Source: CAZOOA01 sp964581355 (lineage in GTDB: Bacteria > Bacillota > Dethiobacteria > DTU022 > UBA8154). Taken from it: DNA of 55,373 nt. Each line of letters starts with the position of its first letter. Positions within the stretch are counted from its first letter, which is position 1. This document shows positions 22,688 through 31,650 of this stretch, one piece after another. A model generated the notes under the pieces. That model did not search any database. It saw only the letters and a program-made list of their open reading frames with translations, and was not told where the DNA came from. The stretch is from positions 1-55,373 of the forward strand of contig CAZOOA010000011.1 of the NCBI GenBank assembly GCA_964581355.1. Direction: 5' to 3'. A program made the translations under genes and the position numbers.

Positions 22688-23278
22688 TTACTTTTCGCGG
22701 TAATTTAATCCATCCTGGAATGCCCGCAGATTAATCTCATGCAGCCTGGGCGGCAGGCTGCCCTGGATTGCTTGTTCCCAGTCCGCGGCAGGAAAATCCA
22801 GCAAGGAGGCCAGGATTCCCACCAGGACAATATTGGTGACACGGTAATTTTCCCTTGCCACGGTATCCTGCAGGGCATCAACCACAACAGTGCGAGGGGC
22901 CCGCTGGCGGATCTTTTGTATGACTTCCCGGGGATATTCCTGGACCCCGGTCAGGACTGGTAGTGGTTCTGATTTTTGCCGGTTCACGATGACTGTTCCT
23001 TCGGGGGACAGGTATTCCAGCCAGCGCAGGGCTTCCAGCTGTTCGAAAGCCAGGAGAAAATCCACTTCCCCTTTTTCTGCCAGGGGTGAATATATCCGGG
23101 AACCCAGGCGTACGTGGGTAACGACGCTGCCACCTCTCTGGGCCATGCCGTGAGTCTCGCTGAGCTTGACATCCAGGCCCCGCTGCAGGGCCACCGTGGA
23201 AATCACTTTGCCGGCCAAAATGGTCCCCTGTCCACCCACACCGGAGATGAAAATATCGACTTTTTCGCTTTTTTGCAT
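22688..23278 (-). CDS. iorB: Indolepyruvate:ferredoxin oxidoreductase, beta subunit
   Basis: A 196-residue gamma-domain-type subunit (VDIFISGVGGQGTILAGKV; ETHGMAQRGGSV) that with IorA oxidises aryl-pyruvates to aryl-acetyl-CoA and CO2 with reduction of ferredoxin. It lies 58 bases after iorA on the same strand with AAGGAAGG near its ATG. Reduced ferredoxin made here can feed the Rnf complex encoded nearby. Confidence 0.95.
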   Translation of the reverse strand: MQKSEKVDIFISGVGGQGTILAGKVISTVALQRGLDVKLSETHGMAQRGGSVVTHVRLGSRIYSPLAEKGEVDFLLAFEQLEALRWLEYLSPEGTVIVNRQKSEPLPVLTGVQEYPREVIQKIRQRAPRTVVVDALQDTVARENYRVTNIVLVGILASLLDFPAADWEQAIQGSLPPRLHEINLRAFQDGLNYREK

Positions 23279-23336
23279 GATTGACCGCCTTCCTTTTTAA
23301 TAAAATTAATTACCTGGTTTTGCCTGCCTTTGCTGT

Positions 23337-25100
23337 CTATAAACTGGCACGGTTAATGGCTTCGTGCTGGCAGAGTTGGAAGCAGAGGCTGCATCCGCTG
23401 CAGAGGTTGGAGTCGATCAGGACTAGGGTTTTTTCTTCGTCCTCCTGGAGACTCATGGCCGGACATCCTGGCCTGAGGCAGGCCTTGCACCCCGTGCAGT
23501 TTTCCGTGTTAACTGCAAATGGTGTATCTTTTTTCTGTGTTAACGAACATGGATGGCGGGCTACCACCACCGAGGGCTCCGGCGCTTCCAGTTCGTTCTG
23601 GATGGTTTCTTTCAGCTGTTCCAGTTCCAGGGGGTTGACTGTTACCACGCGTTTGACACCCAGGGAGCGGGACAACTCTTCAATGTTGACCGCGTAGGTT
23701 TCCTCGCCCTGTAAGGTTTTGCCGGTTCCCGGGTGCTCCTGGTGCCCGGTCATGGCCGTGGTGCGGTTGTCCACGATCAGCACTGTGGTTTTCCCCCGGT
23801 TATAGACTACGTCCATCAAGGGTGTAACCCCTGAATGGAAAAAGGTGGAATCCCCGATGACTGCTACCGTGGATTTCCAGGCTTCGGGGTCGGCTTTTTC
23901 CATCCCCAGGGCGGCTCCGATGCTCGCCCCCATGCACAGGCAGGAATCCATGGAGTCCAGGGGCGGCAGTGCTCCCAGGGTATAGCACCCGATATCTCCC
24001 GTTACTGTCAACTTCAGGCGCCTCAAGGTGTAGAACAGGGCGCGGTGGGAGCAGCCGGGGCAGAGAATGGGGGGCCGGGAAGGCAGGGGGGGCTTTTGAA
24101 CTGCGTCAACTGCTTCTTCAGTTTTTAATGGAGACGAGGCAGCTTTTCCACGTATTTTTTCCGCAATAATGCCGGGGCCCAGTTCACCCAGGGGAGAAAA
24201 AAGCTCTTTTCCTTTTACGGACAGCCCCATGGCTTTGACCTGGTTTTCAAAAAAGGGCTCTAATTCTTCAACGATAAATAATTCTTCCACTTCAGCGGCA
24301 AACTTGCGGATCATCTTCTCCGGGAGAGGATAGCTGAGCCCCAGTTTGAGCACGGACGCATCGGGTAGGGCTTCTTTCACATACTGGTAGGTGACCCCCG
24401 AGGTAATGACACCCGTCTTCTTGCTGCCCCATTCAATCCGGTTCAGGGGGGTTGTTTCCGAGTAGGCCTGGAGTTTTTCCAGGCGGTTTTCCACTAAGGG
24501 GTGCCGCATGCGAGCAAAGGCTGGCAGCATGACGTATTTTTCTTTATCTTTTTCATACGGTTTGTTTTCCACTGTTTTTTCTTCACCCAGTTCCACCACC
24601 GTCCGGGAGTGGGAAATCCGGGTGGTGGTGCGAAGCATCACCGGCGTGTCAAATTGCTCGCTGATTTCCAGGGCGGTGGAGACAAAATCTTTGCATTCCT
24701 GGCTGTCTGCGGGTTCCAGCAGGGGGATTTTGGCCATCTGTGCATAGAGACGGTTATCCTGCTCGTTTTGTGAGCTGTGCATCCCCGGGTCATCGGCGGA
24801 AACCAGGACCAGCCCCCCATTGACCCCGGTATAGGACATGGTCATAAAGGGATCGGCGGCTACATTGACACCTACGTGTTTCATCGTAACCAGGGTCCGG
24901 GCACCGCCCATAGACGAGCCGAACCCCACTTCCAGGGCCACTTTCTCGTTGGGTGACCAGGCGCAATCTATGGTTTCGTACAACCTGATGTTTTCCAGGA
25001 TCTCTGTGCTGGGCGTGCCGGGGTAAGCAGTAGCGACCCGCACCCCGCTTTCATAGGCTCCTCTTGCGATAGCTTCGTTTCCTGAAAGTATAGCTTTCAT
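23337..25100 (-). CDS. iorA: Indolepyruvate:ferredoxin oxidoreductase, alpha subunit
   Basis: A 587-residue protein with an N-terminal pyrimidine domain (YPGTPSTEILENI), a central TPP-binding part (CPGCSHRALFY; GDSTFFHSGVTPL with a downstream NRTTAMTGHQEHPG), and a C-terminal two-cluster ferredoxin domain (CTGCKACLRPGCPA and CSGCSLCFQLCQ). It decarboxylates indole-, phenyl- or hydroxyphenyl-pyruvate derived from aromatic amino acids. It is flanked by paaK and iorB in one minus-strand cluster. The ATG has AAAGGA about 14 bases upstream, a rather long spacing. Confidence 0.96.
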   Translation of the reverse strand: MKAILSGNEAIARGAYESGVRVATAYPGTPSTEILENIRLYETIDCAWSPNEKVALEVGFGSSMGGARTLVTMKHVGVNVAADPFMTMSYTGVNGGLVLVSADDPGMHSSQNEQDNRLYAQMAKIPLLEPADSQECKDFVSTALEISEQFDTPVMLRTTTRISHSRTVVELGEEKTVENKPYEKDKEKYVMLPAFARMRHPLVENRLEKLQAYSETTPLNRIEWGSKKTGVITSGVTYQYVKEALPDASVLKLGLSYPLPEKMIRKFAAEVEELFIVEELEPFFENQVKAMGLSVKGKELFSPLGELGPGIIAEKIRGKAASSPLKTEEAVDAVQKPPLPSRPPILCPGCSHRALFYTLRRLKLTVTGDIGCYTLGALPPLDSMDSCLCMGASIGAALGMEKADPEAWKSTVAVIGDSTFFHSGVTPLMDVVYNRGKTTVLIVDNRTTAMTGHQEHPGTGKTLQGEETYAVNIEELSRSLGVKRVVTVNPLELEQLKETIQNELEAPEPSVVVARHPCSLTQKKDTPFAVNTENCTGCKACLRPGCPAMSLQEDEEKTLVLIDSNLCSGCSLCFQLCQHEAINRASL

Positions 25101-25150
25101 TTTGTTTTTTCACGTCCTTTGGATTATTATAAAGAACCTTTTTCATTTAA

Positions 25151-26458
25151 TTAGCTGCTTGCCGACGCCTGGTTTTTTTCCACGATACGCTGGGCTTTGC
25201 CCGTTGTGCGTTCCAGTGACTTCGGTTCCATCAGGCGCACCTTCAGAGTTACTGAGAGCACGGCTTTTAGTCGATTGGAAATCTTCTCCTCGATTTTCTG
25301 CAGCTCCCGGAAACTGTCGGTAAAGCCTTCTTCTGTTAATTCCACCTGCACTTCCACGTCTTTGATGAAATCCTTTTCCCGGTGGACCAGCAAAAGGTAA
25401 TGAGGGGATACCTCTTCTACCTGGGCCAGCACTTCCTCCACCTGGGAAGGGAAGACGTTGACTCCCTTGACGATGAGCATATCATCGGTGCGGCCTGTAA
25501 TGTAACTCATGCGACTGTTGGAGCGGCCGCAGGGGCAGGGCTCCGGGATAATGGAAGTGATATCCCGGGTCCGGTAGCGGATCACGGGGACTCCTTCCTT
25601 GGACAGGGTCGTAAAGACCATTTCCCCTTCCTCCCCGGGGGGAAGGGGGCGCAGGGTGGCCGGGTCGATGATTTCAGGGTAAAAATGGTCCTCGCAGATG
25701 TGCATCCCCTGGACGGCCTGGCACTCCCCGGAGATTCCGGGACCCACTATTTCAGTCAGCCCGTAGTTCAGCGTGGCTTTTAACCCCCACTTATTTTCAA
25801 TGGCCTGACGCAGGTTTTCCGGGCAGGGTTCCCCGCCGAAAAGCCCCAGGCGGAGCCCGAAGTCCCGGGGAGAAAAACCCATCTCCTGTGCGGCTTCCGC
25901 CATGTACAGGGCAAAGGAAGGGGTGCTGACCAGGACATTGGTCTTAAAGTCCTGCATCAGCATCAACTGCCGTTCTGTATTGCCGCTGGAAAAGGGCACG
26001 ACCGTAGCACCCAGCTTTTCCATTCCGTAGTGTAAACCGAAGCCCCCGGTAAAAAGGCCATAACCAAAAGAGATTTGCACGATATCGTCGTCGCGCACTC
26101 CGGCCATGTAGCAGATGCGGGCTGCCTGTTCGCTCCAGGTTTCCAGGTCCTTTTGGGTGTAACCCATTACCACCGGGCGGCCTGTGGTTCCCGAAGAGGC
26201 ATGGATGCGGACCACTTCCTTCATCGGGACGGCGAACAGTCCATAAGGGTAGTTGTTACGCATATCTTCTTTTGTGGTCAAAGGCAGGGCCTGGATGTCC
26301 TCCAGGGTTTGGATGTCCCCGGGGCGGAACCCTGCCTGGTCCAGTTTATTACGGTAAAAGGGCACGTTTTCATAGGCATACTTTACCGTTTCCTGCAAAC
26401 GGGCCAGTTGGACGGCTTGCATTTCCTCCCGGGGCAAGTAATCATTTTGTTGCCACAA
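25151..26458 (-). CDS. paaK: Phenylacetate-CoA ligase (PaaK), paralogue 1
   Basis: A 435-residue AMP-forming ligase that makes an aryl-acetyl-CoA from the acid, ATP and CoA, or with IOR runs in the product direction. Motifs: HASSGTTGRPVVMGYT (ATP loop), YGLTEIVGPG, YRTRDITS and GVNVFPSQVEEVL at the hinge. The start is TTG at 26458, with GGGAG about ten bases upstream. It is about the same length as the second PaaK at 27692, with which it brackets an ACT-domain gene. It lies 50 bases upstream of iorA. Confidence 0.95.
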   Translation of the reverse strand: MWQQNDYLPREEMQAVQLARLQETVKYAYENVPFYRNKLDQAGFRPGDIQTLEDIQALPLTTKEDMRNNYPYGLFAVPMKEVVRIHASSGTTGRPVVMGYTQKDLETWSEQAARICYMAGVRDDDIVQISFGYGLFTGGFGLHYGMEKLGATVVPFSSGNTERQLMLMQDFKTNVLVSTPSFALYMAEAAQEMGFSPRDFGLRLGLFGGEPCPENLRQAIENKWGLKATLNYGLTEIVGPGISGECQAVQGMHICEDHFYPEIIDPATLRPLPPGEEGEMVFTTLSKEGVPVIRYRTRDITSIIPEPCPCGRSNSRMSYITGRTDDMLIVKGVNVFPSQVEEVLAQVEEVSPHYLLLVHREKDFIKDVEVQVELTEEGFTDSFRELQKIEEKISNRLKAVLSVTLKVRLMEPKSLERTTGKAQRIVEKNQASASS

Positions 26459-26547
26459 CTTCCATCACTCCCAAGTTTCATTTTTGGAAAAGCGTTGCTG
26501 CCAGCGCAAAATTGCAGAATAGCGTGAGGTTACGATGCTGGATTGTG

Positions 26548-26731
26548 TCTTAGGCTCTTAACAGTTAAGTTTTGTGCATTTTTGGCAAAATATTTGGCCA
26601 CAGAGTCGCAAAGCAGGGGGGCGGGTTTGTGGCTTCCCCTGCGGTCCTCCGTTGGAATGCGCTTCGGAAGCGCCAGAACCGTCCCCACAGCTTCGCTCTA
26701 CAGCTATCCGGTTCTGGCTTGTCCAGGTTAG
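26548..26731. repeat. Dispersed repeat B, copy 2 (interrupted)
   Basis: TCTTAGGCTCTTAAC and TTTTGTGCATTTTTGGCAAA match the left half of copy 1; GGTTCTGGCTTGTCCAGGTT at its end matches the right half. About 100 bases of extra GC-rich sequence lie between the halves. Confidence 0.55.
26673..26717. repeat. REP-like hairpin with GAACCGTCCCC core
   Basis: CCAGAACC at 26673-26680 pairs with GGTTCTGG at 26710-26717. The core AGAACCGTCCCC is identical to that in the inverted repeat at 27661-27672. A short palindrome GCGCTTCGGAAGCGC lies directly beside it. Confidence 0.5.
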
Positions 26732-26965
26732 GTTGTTTGTCCCTGTTTTATTCGCCTGTTACAAAAAGGAAAATGACAGAACGCATCCTGCACCTGGAAT
26801 GATGGTGCCAAAAGGATGGCTGTCATTATACGAAACAATACCTGATGCTTTGCAACCTTGCCTGGCAATTGCAGAAACATTCCCGTCCTACCGTCCTTCC
26901 GTCCTACATAATGTTTCAAAAAAACTCCCGTATTACAACAAGCAAATAATCATCATGGCCCAAAA

Positions 26966-27069
26966 CCGGTAAGCTTAAAACTCCACTTCCACTGTTATGC
27001 TCCAAAAGGCCAGGTTGATTATTGAGCTTGGATTTGGCTGCTTTCCTCCGGTAAGCTCAAACTCCACTT
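26966..27069. repeat. 22-bp direct repeat pair
   Basis: CCGGTAAGCT(T)AAACTCCACTT occurs at 26966-26988 and again at 27048-27069, the second just before the stop codon of the ACT gene on the other strand. The copies differ by one substitution and one base of length. Confidence 0.55.
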
Positions 27070-27074
27070 TTCAG

Positions 27075-27503
27075 TTACAGGTTGTATATCGCCGGGCCGT
27101 CGATTATTTTTACCTGGCGCTGCTTGAGAACTTCCATGGCTTTCTCGTTGCTTTCCACCCTCATCAGGATCAGGGCGTCCTGCTCCGGTTTTTCCACGAA
27201 AGAATAGAGATATTCAATATTAATTTCCGCTTCCTCCAGGTATTCCAAAACCCGGGCCAGTCCACCCGGGGTGTCGGGCACTTCAACGGCGATCACTTCT
27301 GTTGCGCTGGCCATGAAACCTTCGCTTTTCAGTACATCAATGGCTTCATCGGGTTTATCGACGATTAGCCGCAGAATACCGAAATCTGAGGTATCGGCAA
27401 TGGTCAGGGCCCGGATGTTGATCTTGTGCTTGCCCAGCACCTGGGTTACTTTCACCAGGCGCCCACACTTGTTTTCCAGGAAGATAGAGATCTGCTTGAC
27501 CAT
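27075..27503 (-). CDS. Tandem ACT-domain protein
   Basis: A 142-residue protein of two ACT domains (KQISIFLENKCGRLVKVTQV and IAVEVPDTPGGLARVLEYLE), small ligand-binding modules that usually sense amino acids. The ATG at 27503 follows AAAGGAG at good distance. Such tandem ACT proteins are often encoded beside paaK and ior genes in anaerobes, so aromatic amino acid sensing is the likely role. It lies between the two paaK genes, on their strand. Confidence 0.9.
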   Translation of the reverse strand: MVKQISIFLENKCGRLVKVTQVLGKHKINIRALTIADTSDFGILRLIVDKPDEAIDVLKSEGFMASATEVIAVEVPDTPGGLARVLEYLEEAEINIEYLYSFVEKPEQDALILMRVESNEKAMEVLKQRQVKIIDGPAIYNL

Positions 27504-27535
27504 CTTGGAACCACTCCTTTCATTTGTGGAAGCAA

Positions 27536-27680
27536 GGAAGCAAGGGGACGGTTCTCCTGCATCCTTCATTCCTTTATCTTTTATTCCTTATGTCTTTGTG
27601 CTTTCTGTATTCGTTACTTCCTCTGCGGTTTTTCCTCGGTGCCCCAGCCGGGGAAGCAGGAGAACCGTCCCCTTGCTTCC
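27536..27680. repeat. 25-bp perfect inverted repeat with GGGGACGGTTCTCCTGC core
   Basis: The left arm 27536-27560 and right arm 27656-27680 are exact complements around a 95-bp pyrimidine-rich centre. The GGGGACGGTTCT core is like REP sequences mobilised by TnpA-REP (Y1) transposases; none is encoded in the window. It fills the gap between the ACT gene and paaK paralogue 2. Confidence 0.75.
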
Positions 27681-27691
27681 CCGGCCTGTTT

Positions 27692-28987
27692 TTACAGTTT
27701 TCTTTTGTCTATGACCCGCTGGGCCTTGCCTTCGCTCCTGGTAATGGTTTTGGGTTCTACCAGGCGTACTTTTGCGGAAACGCCCAGGATATTTTCGATT
27801 TCGCTGTAGATCACTTTTTCCAGGCTTTCCAGGCCCCGCACCTGGTCGGAAAACATTTTTTCCGAAACTTCCACCCAGACTTCCAGGATATCCAGGGAGC
27901 CGTGCCGGTCGACAATGATCTGGTAGTGGGGCTCTGTTTCACCGATATCCAAAAGGATGCTTTCAATTTGCGAGGGGAAGACATTTACCCCCCGGATAAT
28001 AAGCATATCGTCGCTTCGGCCGCTGACTTTTTTCATTCGGGCATGGGTCCGCCCGCAGTCGCAGACGGCCCGGTCCAGGGAGGTGATATCCCGGGTGCGG
28101 TAACGGATGACAGGCAGGGCTTCCTTGGTTATGCTGGTTATGACCAGTTCCCCCGTTGAGCCGTTGGGAAGCACTTCACCGGTAACCGGGTTGATAATTT
28201 CCGGGATAAAATGGTCTTCGCAGATATGCAGCCCGGCCCGGGCAGAGCATTCGCAGGAAACACCCGGTCCGATCACTTCGCTTAAGCCGTAAATATCGAA
28301 GGCATCAATTTTAAGCCTGCTTTCAATAACCTGTCTCATGCTTTCTGACCAGGGTTCAGCTCCGAAAAGCCCTGACTTAAGCTTTAACTCTTCCGGTTTT
28401 AACTCCATCTCCTCCAATGTTTCAGCGATAAACAGGGCATAAGAAGGAGTGCAGGCCAGAAGAGTGGTTCCGAAGTCTTTCATAATCCGGACCTGCCGTT
28501 TGGTTTGTCCGCCGGAAATGGGGACCACTGTAGCGCCAATCTTTTCCGCCCCGTAATGCAGTCCCAGGCCACCGGTAAAAAGTCCGTACCCGTAGGCGAT
28601 CTGGACGACGGAATTTTCATCGCCGCCGCCACAGGCCAGGGTTCTGGCCATCAGTTCCGACCAGGTATCAATATCTTTGCGGGTATAGCCCACCACTGTT
28701 GGGATACCCGTGGTCCCCGAGGAGGAGTGAATGCGGACAATATCGCTCATCGGGGCGGCAAAAAGCCCGTAAGGATAGTTTTTCCTTAAATCTTCCTTGG
28801 TTGTGAAGGGTAGCAGGGCCAGGTCTTCCAGTATTTTAACATCGCCTGGTTCCACCCCCTGATCCTGAAAAATCTCCCGGTAATAGGGAACACGCTGGTA
28901 GGTCCGTTCCAATGTTTCTTTCAGCCTCAAAAACTGCAGCTTTTCCAGTTCCTCACGCGGCATGGTTTCAGCTTTGGGATTCCACAT
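27692..28987 (-). CDS. paaK: Phenylacetate-CoA ligase (PaaK), paralogue 2
   Basis: A 431-residue ligase, a diverged paralogue of 25151-26458, with HSSSGTTGIPTVVGYT, YGLSEVIGPG, YRTRDITS and RGVNVFPSQIESIL. GAGGGTGAGGT precedes its ATG at 28987. It is the first gene of the minus-strand cluster that runs through ACT, paaK, iorAB and dctPQM. Two ligases suggest two aryl substrates, for example phenylacetate and indoleacetate; that split is inference. Confidence 0.95.
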   Translation of the reverse strand: MWNPKAETMPREELEKLQFLRLKETLERTYQRVPYYREIFQDQGVEPGDVKILEDLALLPFTTKEDLRKNYPYGLFAAPMSDIVRIHSSSGTTGIPTVVGYTRKDIDTWSELMARTLACGGGDENSVVQIAYGYGLFTGGLGLHYGAEKIGATVVPISGGQTKRQVRIMKDFGTTLLACTPSYALFIAETLEEMELKPEELKLKSGLFGAEPWSESMRQVIESRLKIDAFDIYGLSEVIGPGVSCECSARAGLHICEDHFIPEIINPVTGEVLPNGSTGELVITSITKEALPVIRYRTRDITSLDRAVCDCGRTHARMKKVSGRSDDMLIIRGVNVFPSQIESILLDIGETEPHYQIIVDRHGSLDILEVWVEVSEKMFSDQVRGLESLEKVIYSEIENILGVSAKVRLVEPKTITRSEGKAQRVIDKRKL

Positions 28988-29355
28988 GTTGCAACCTCAC
29001 CCTCTAAATGTAGTATGACTTTCGGCAGGCAAAATGAAAAAAAATCTCTTTGCTGCGCAATTGCTGCATTGTTCAGAAAACCACTGTAAAATTTTTTTAT
29101 TCAATTTAAGAAGGGCGATTTCCTGCCTGTTGGAAGATATTTTTGTAATTTATTTTTTGTGCCGGAGTTTATAATTTTTATAACCCAAGCAGGCGCAATT
29201 GTCCGAAATTATTTAACGCGTGAAAAAAGTTGTGAAAAGAATCCCGTTAGGGCAGGAATTTAAAACCGTGTAACGAATATGTTAATGGTTGGTTATAAGC
29301 ATTATAAAAATTAAAAATGTCAGAAAAATGATCAGAAAAAGGGGTGAATCAGAGC
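28988..29355. promoter_or_regulatory. Divergent AT-rich promoter region, paaK cluster / rnf operon
   Basis: This 368-bp gap separates the divergent paaK and rnfC genes. It is AT-rich with several TATAAT-like boxes (TTTATAAT near 29169, ATTATAAAA near 29302). It probably holds the rnf promoter, but none has a convincing -35 partner. A TTGTGAA half-site resembling a Rex site occurs near 29230 without its second half. No gene is visible. Confidence 0.4.
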
Positions 29356-30684
29356 ATGAGTGAAAGGACATTTGTAGGCGGTATCCATCCCAGCTACTAT
29401 AAGAATCAAACAGCGGGGATGCCCATCGCTCCTGCCAGTCCTCCATCACAGGTTGTTATCCCCATGCACCAGAATATCGGGGCGCCCTGTGATCCGGTGG
29501 TCGAGGTTGGGGACGAAGTAAAGATGGGACAGAAAATCGGGGAACCGAAAGGTTTCGTTTCCGCACCCATTTTTGCCAGCGTTTCCGGTAAGGTTACCAA
29601 AATCCAGCCTTATAACCACCCGCTAGGCAATCCCGTCCAGGCTGTTATCATTGAAAATGACGGCCAGGACACTCCGTACGAGGGCATTGCGCCAAACAAG
29701 CCCCTGGAGGAGCTGACTCCTGAAGAGATTCGGGAGATTGCCAAGGAGGCCGGGCTGGTGGGTCTGGGAGGCGCTACATTCCCTACCCATGTCAAGCTCG
29801 CTCCACCACCGGAAGTGAGCATTGATACCATTATTATTAATGGTGCGGAATGTGAACCGTTTCTCACTGCCGACCATCGCATTATGTTGGAGCGGGCGGA
29901 TGATATCGTGTACGGGCTGAAGGCGTTTATGAAGGCTTGTGGAGCAACCAAGGGGATCATCGGGATCGAGGACAACAAGCCCGATGCCATCGAAGCCATG
30001 CAAAAAGCAGTGGCGGAAGGCGGGGAAGGGTATGACCTGGAAGTGCATTCCCTGCATACCAAGTATCCCCAGGGTGCGGAAAAAACATTGATTAAGGCGA
30101 CTACCGGGCGGGAGGTGCCCCCGGGAGCGCTGCCCATGGCCGTTAACGTGGTGAACCAGAACACGGGGACAGCCGTGGCCATGGCGGAAGCCATCAAGCT
30201 GGGCAAACCGCTGTATGAGAGGGTTGTTACCATTACGGGCCCCGGGATTACCAATCCGGCCAACCTGATGGTCAGAAATGGGGCTTTGATCAAGGAGATT
30301 ATCGAGCAGTGCGGCGGGTATACGGGTGATGCCAGGAAGCTTGTATTGGGCGGTCCCATGATGGGAATGGCCCAGCCGACCGATGATGTTCCAGCAATTA
30401 AGGGAACTTCCGGGGTGCTGATTTTGACCGAGGAGTTTGTCCAGGAAGCGCCTATTGATCCCTGCATTAAGTGCGGTAAGTGTATCGATGTATGCCCCAT
30501 GCACCTGATGCCGAACTTTATCGGTTCCGCATCGGAGATGGAAAACATGGACCTGGCAGAAAAATATGGTGCCATGGATTGTTTTGAGTGCGGGTGCTGT
30601 ACTTATACCTGCCCGGCCAACCGTCCCCTGGTACAATGGATCAAGATTGCCAAAGGTGATATCGCGGCCCGCAGGAAAAAGTAA
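29356..30684 (+). CDS. rnfC: Rnf electron transport complex subunit C
   Basis: A 442-residue peripheral subunit that holds the NADH and FMN site and two [4Fe-4S] clusters. Visible features: GLVGLGGATFPTHVKL and NGAECEPFLTADHR (NADH/FMN region), and CIKCGKCIDVCP plus CFECGCCTYTCP. AAGGGGTG lies about nine bases before the ATG at 29356; an in-frame GTG at 29344 overlaps that site. It is the first gene of rnfCDGEAB, the order seen in Acetobacterium. The complex couples ferredoxin:NAD+ electron flow to Na+ or H+ transport. Confidence 0.97.
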   Translation: MSERTFVGGIHPSYYKNQTAGMPIAPASPPSQVVIPMHQNIGAPCDPVVEVGDEVKMGQKIGEPKGFVSAPIFASVSGKVTKIQPYNHPLGNPVQAVIIENDGQDTPYEGIAPNKPLEELTPEEIREIAKEAGLVGLGGATFPTHVKLAPPPEVSIDTIIINGAECEPFLTADHRIMLERADDIVYGLKAFMKACGATKGIIGIEDNKPDAIEAMQKAVAEGGEGYDLEVHSLHTKYPQGAEKTLIKATTGREVPPGALPMAVNVVNQNTGTAVAMAEAIKLGKPLYERVVTITGPGITNPANLMVRNGALIKEIIEQCGGYTGDARKLVLGGPMMGMAQPTDDVPAIKGTSGVLILTEEFVQEAPIDPCIKCGKCIDVCPMHLMPNFIGSASEMENMDLAEKYGAMDCFECGCCTYTCPANRPLVQWIKIAKGDIAARRKK

Positions 30685-30720
30685 CAGTTGACGAACAGTT
30701 TACGGAGGAGGGATAAGAAA

Positions 30721-31650
30721 ATGGATAGAAAACTGGTTGTATCTTCATCCCCGCACCTGAAGTCCCCGGAAGATATTCAGAGCATCATGGTCGATGTCAT
30801 GGTAGCTCTTTTCCCGGCAGCTTTAATGGGCGTTTTTCTCTTCGGCTATCAAGCATTGATTACGATAGTGCTGGCCATGGTAGCGGCCATGGCGACGGAA
30901 GCGATCATTATGCGCAAAGGGTTTTTTGGGGACGGAAGTGCGGCACTAACGGGCATGCTTTTGGCTTTGGTTCTCCCCCCGGCACCGCCCTGGTGGATTA
31001 CGGTGATCGGGTCGGTTGTGGCCATAGCCATCGGTAAGCACCTGTTCGGAGGTATAGGTAACAATATTTTCAACCCGGCCCTGGTGGGCAGGGCAGTTTT
31101 GGTGGTATCCTGGGGAGCGCATATTGCCGGTGATGTATGGCTTCAGCCCCAGCCTTTCGGTTTTACCGCGGACCTGGTAACCCAGGCTTCGCCCCTGGCA
31201 ACGTACGATGCCAGCCTGCTGGATCTTTTTATTGGAACGGTACCCGGCTGTATCGGGGAAACATCAGCCCTGGCGCTGATTATCGGGGGGCTCTGGTTGC
31301 TCTACCGCGGGCATATTGAGTGGAGAATTCCCGGTGTATTTATTGCAATTGTCTTTATCATGGGTTTGTTTGACGGCGGCTTTGAAATGGGGCTTTACCA
31401 TGTATTAGCCGGAGGAGCCCTTCTTGGAGCAATATTCATGGCTACAGACATGGTAACATCCCCGGTTACGCCCATGGGAAGGATTATCTTTGGGTTTGGA
31501 TGCGGGTTTATTACCATGATTATCCGTATGTTCGGTGGATATCCTGAAGGAGTCATGTTCGCCATTCTCTTTATGAACAGTGTGACTCCGCTGATTGACA
31601 ACCTGACTGTACCGAAGAAATTCGGGGAGGTGAAGCAGAGCGATGCATGA
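30721..31650 (+). CDS. rnfD: Rnf complex membrane subunit D
   Basis: A 309-residue integral membrane protein carrying FMN in characterised complexes. It has around ten helices, GDGSAALTGMLLALVLPP and MATDMVTSPVTPMGRII, the latter including the usual flavinylation region. GGAGGAGGG precedes the ATG at 30721. It overlaps rnfG by eight bases. Confidence 0.95.
   Translation: MDRKLVVSSSPHLKSPEDIQSIMVDVMVALFPAALMGVFLFGYQALITIVLAMVAAMATEAIIMRKGFFGDGSAALTGMLLALVLPPAPPWWITVIGSVVAIAIGKHLFGGIGNNIFNPALVGRAVLVVSWGAHIAGDVWLQPQPFGFTADLVTQASPLATYDASLLDLFIGTVPGCIGETSALALIIGGLWLLYRGHIEWRIPGVFIAIVFIMGLFDGGFEMGLYHVLAGGALLGAIFMATDMVTSPVTPMGRIIFGFGCGFITMIIRMFGGYPEGVMFAILFMNSVTPLIDNLTVPKKFGEVKQSDA

Larger units (their letters stand above)
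26459..27074. other. 616-bp gene-free gap filled with repeats
   Basis: No credible gene was found. The gap contains repeat B copy 2 (26548-26731), which is interrupted by a GC-rich insertion holding a REP-like hairpin (26673-26717), and a 22-bp direct repeat (26966-26988 and 27048-27069). The insertion also shares TTTGGCCACAGAG with the right arm of the long palindrome at 37282-37477. It separates paaK paralogue 1 from the ACT gene. Confidence 0.6.

Noticed and set aside
29228..29250. Rex-type operator upstream of rnfC
   Set aside because: Only one TTGTGAA half-site is present; the inverted half is missing.
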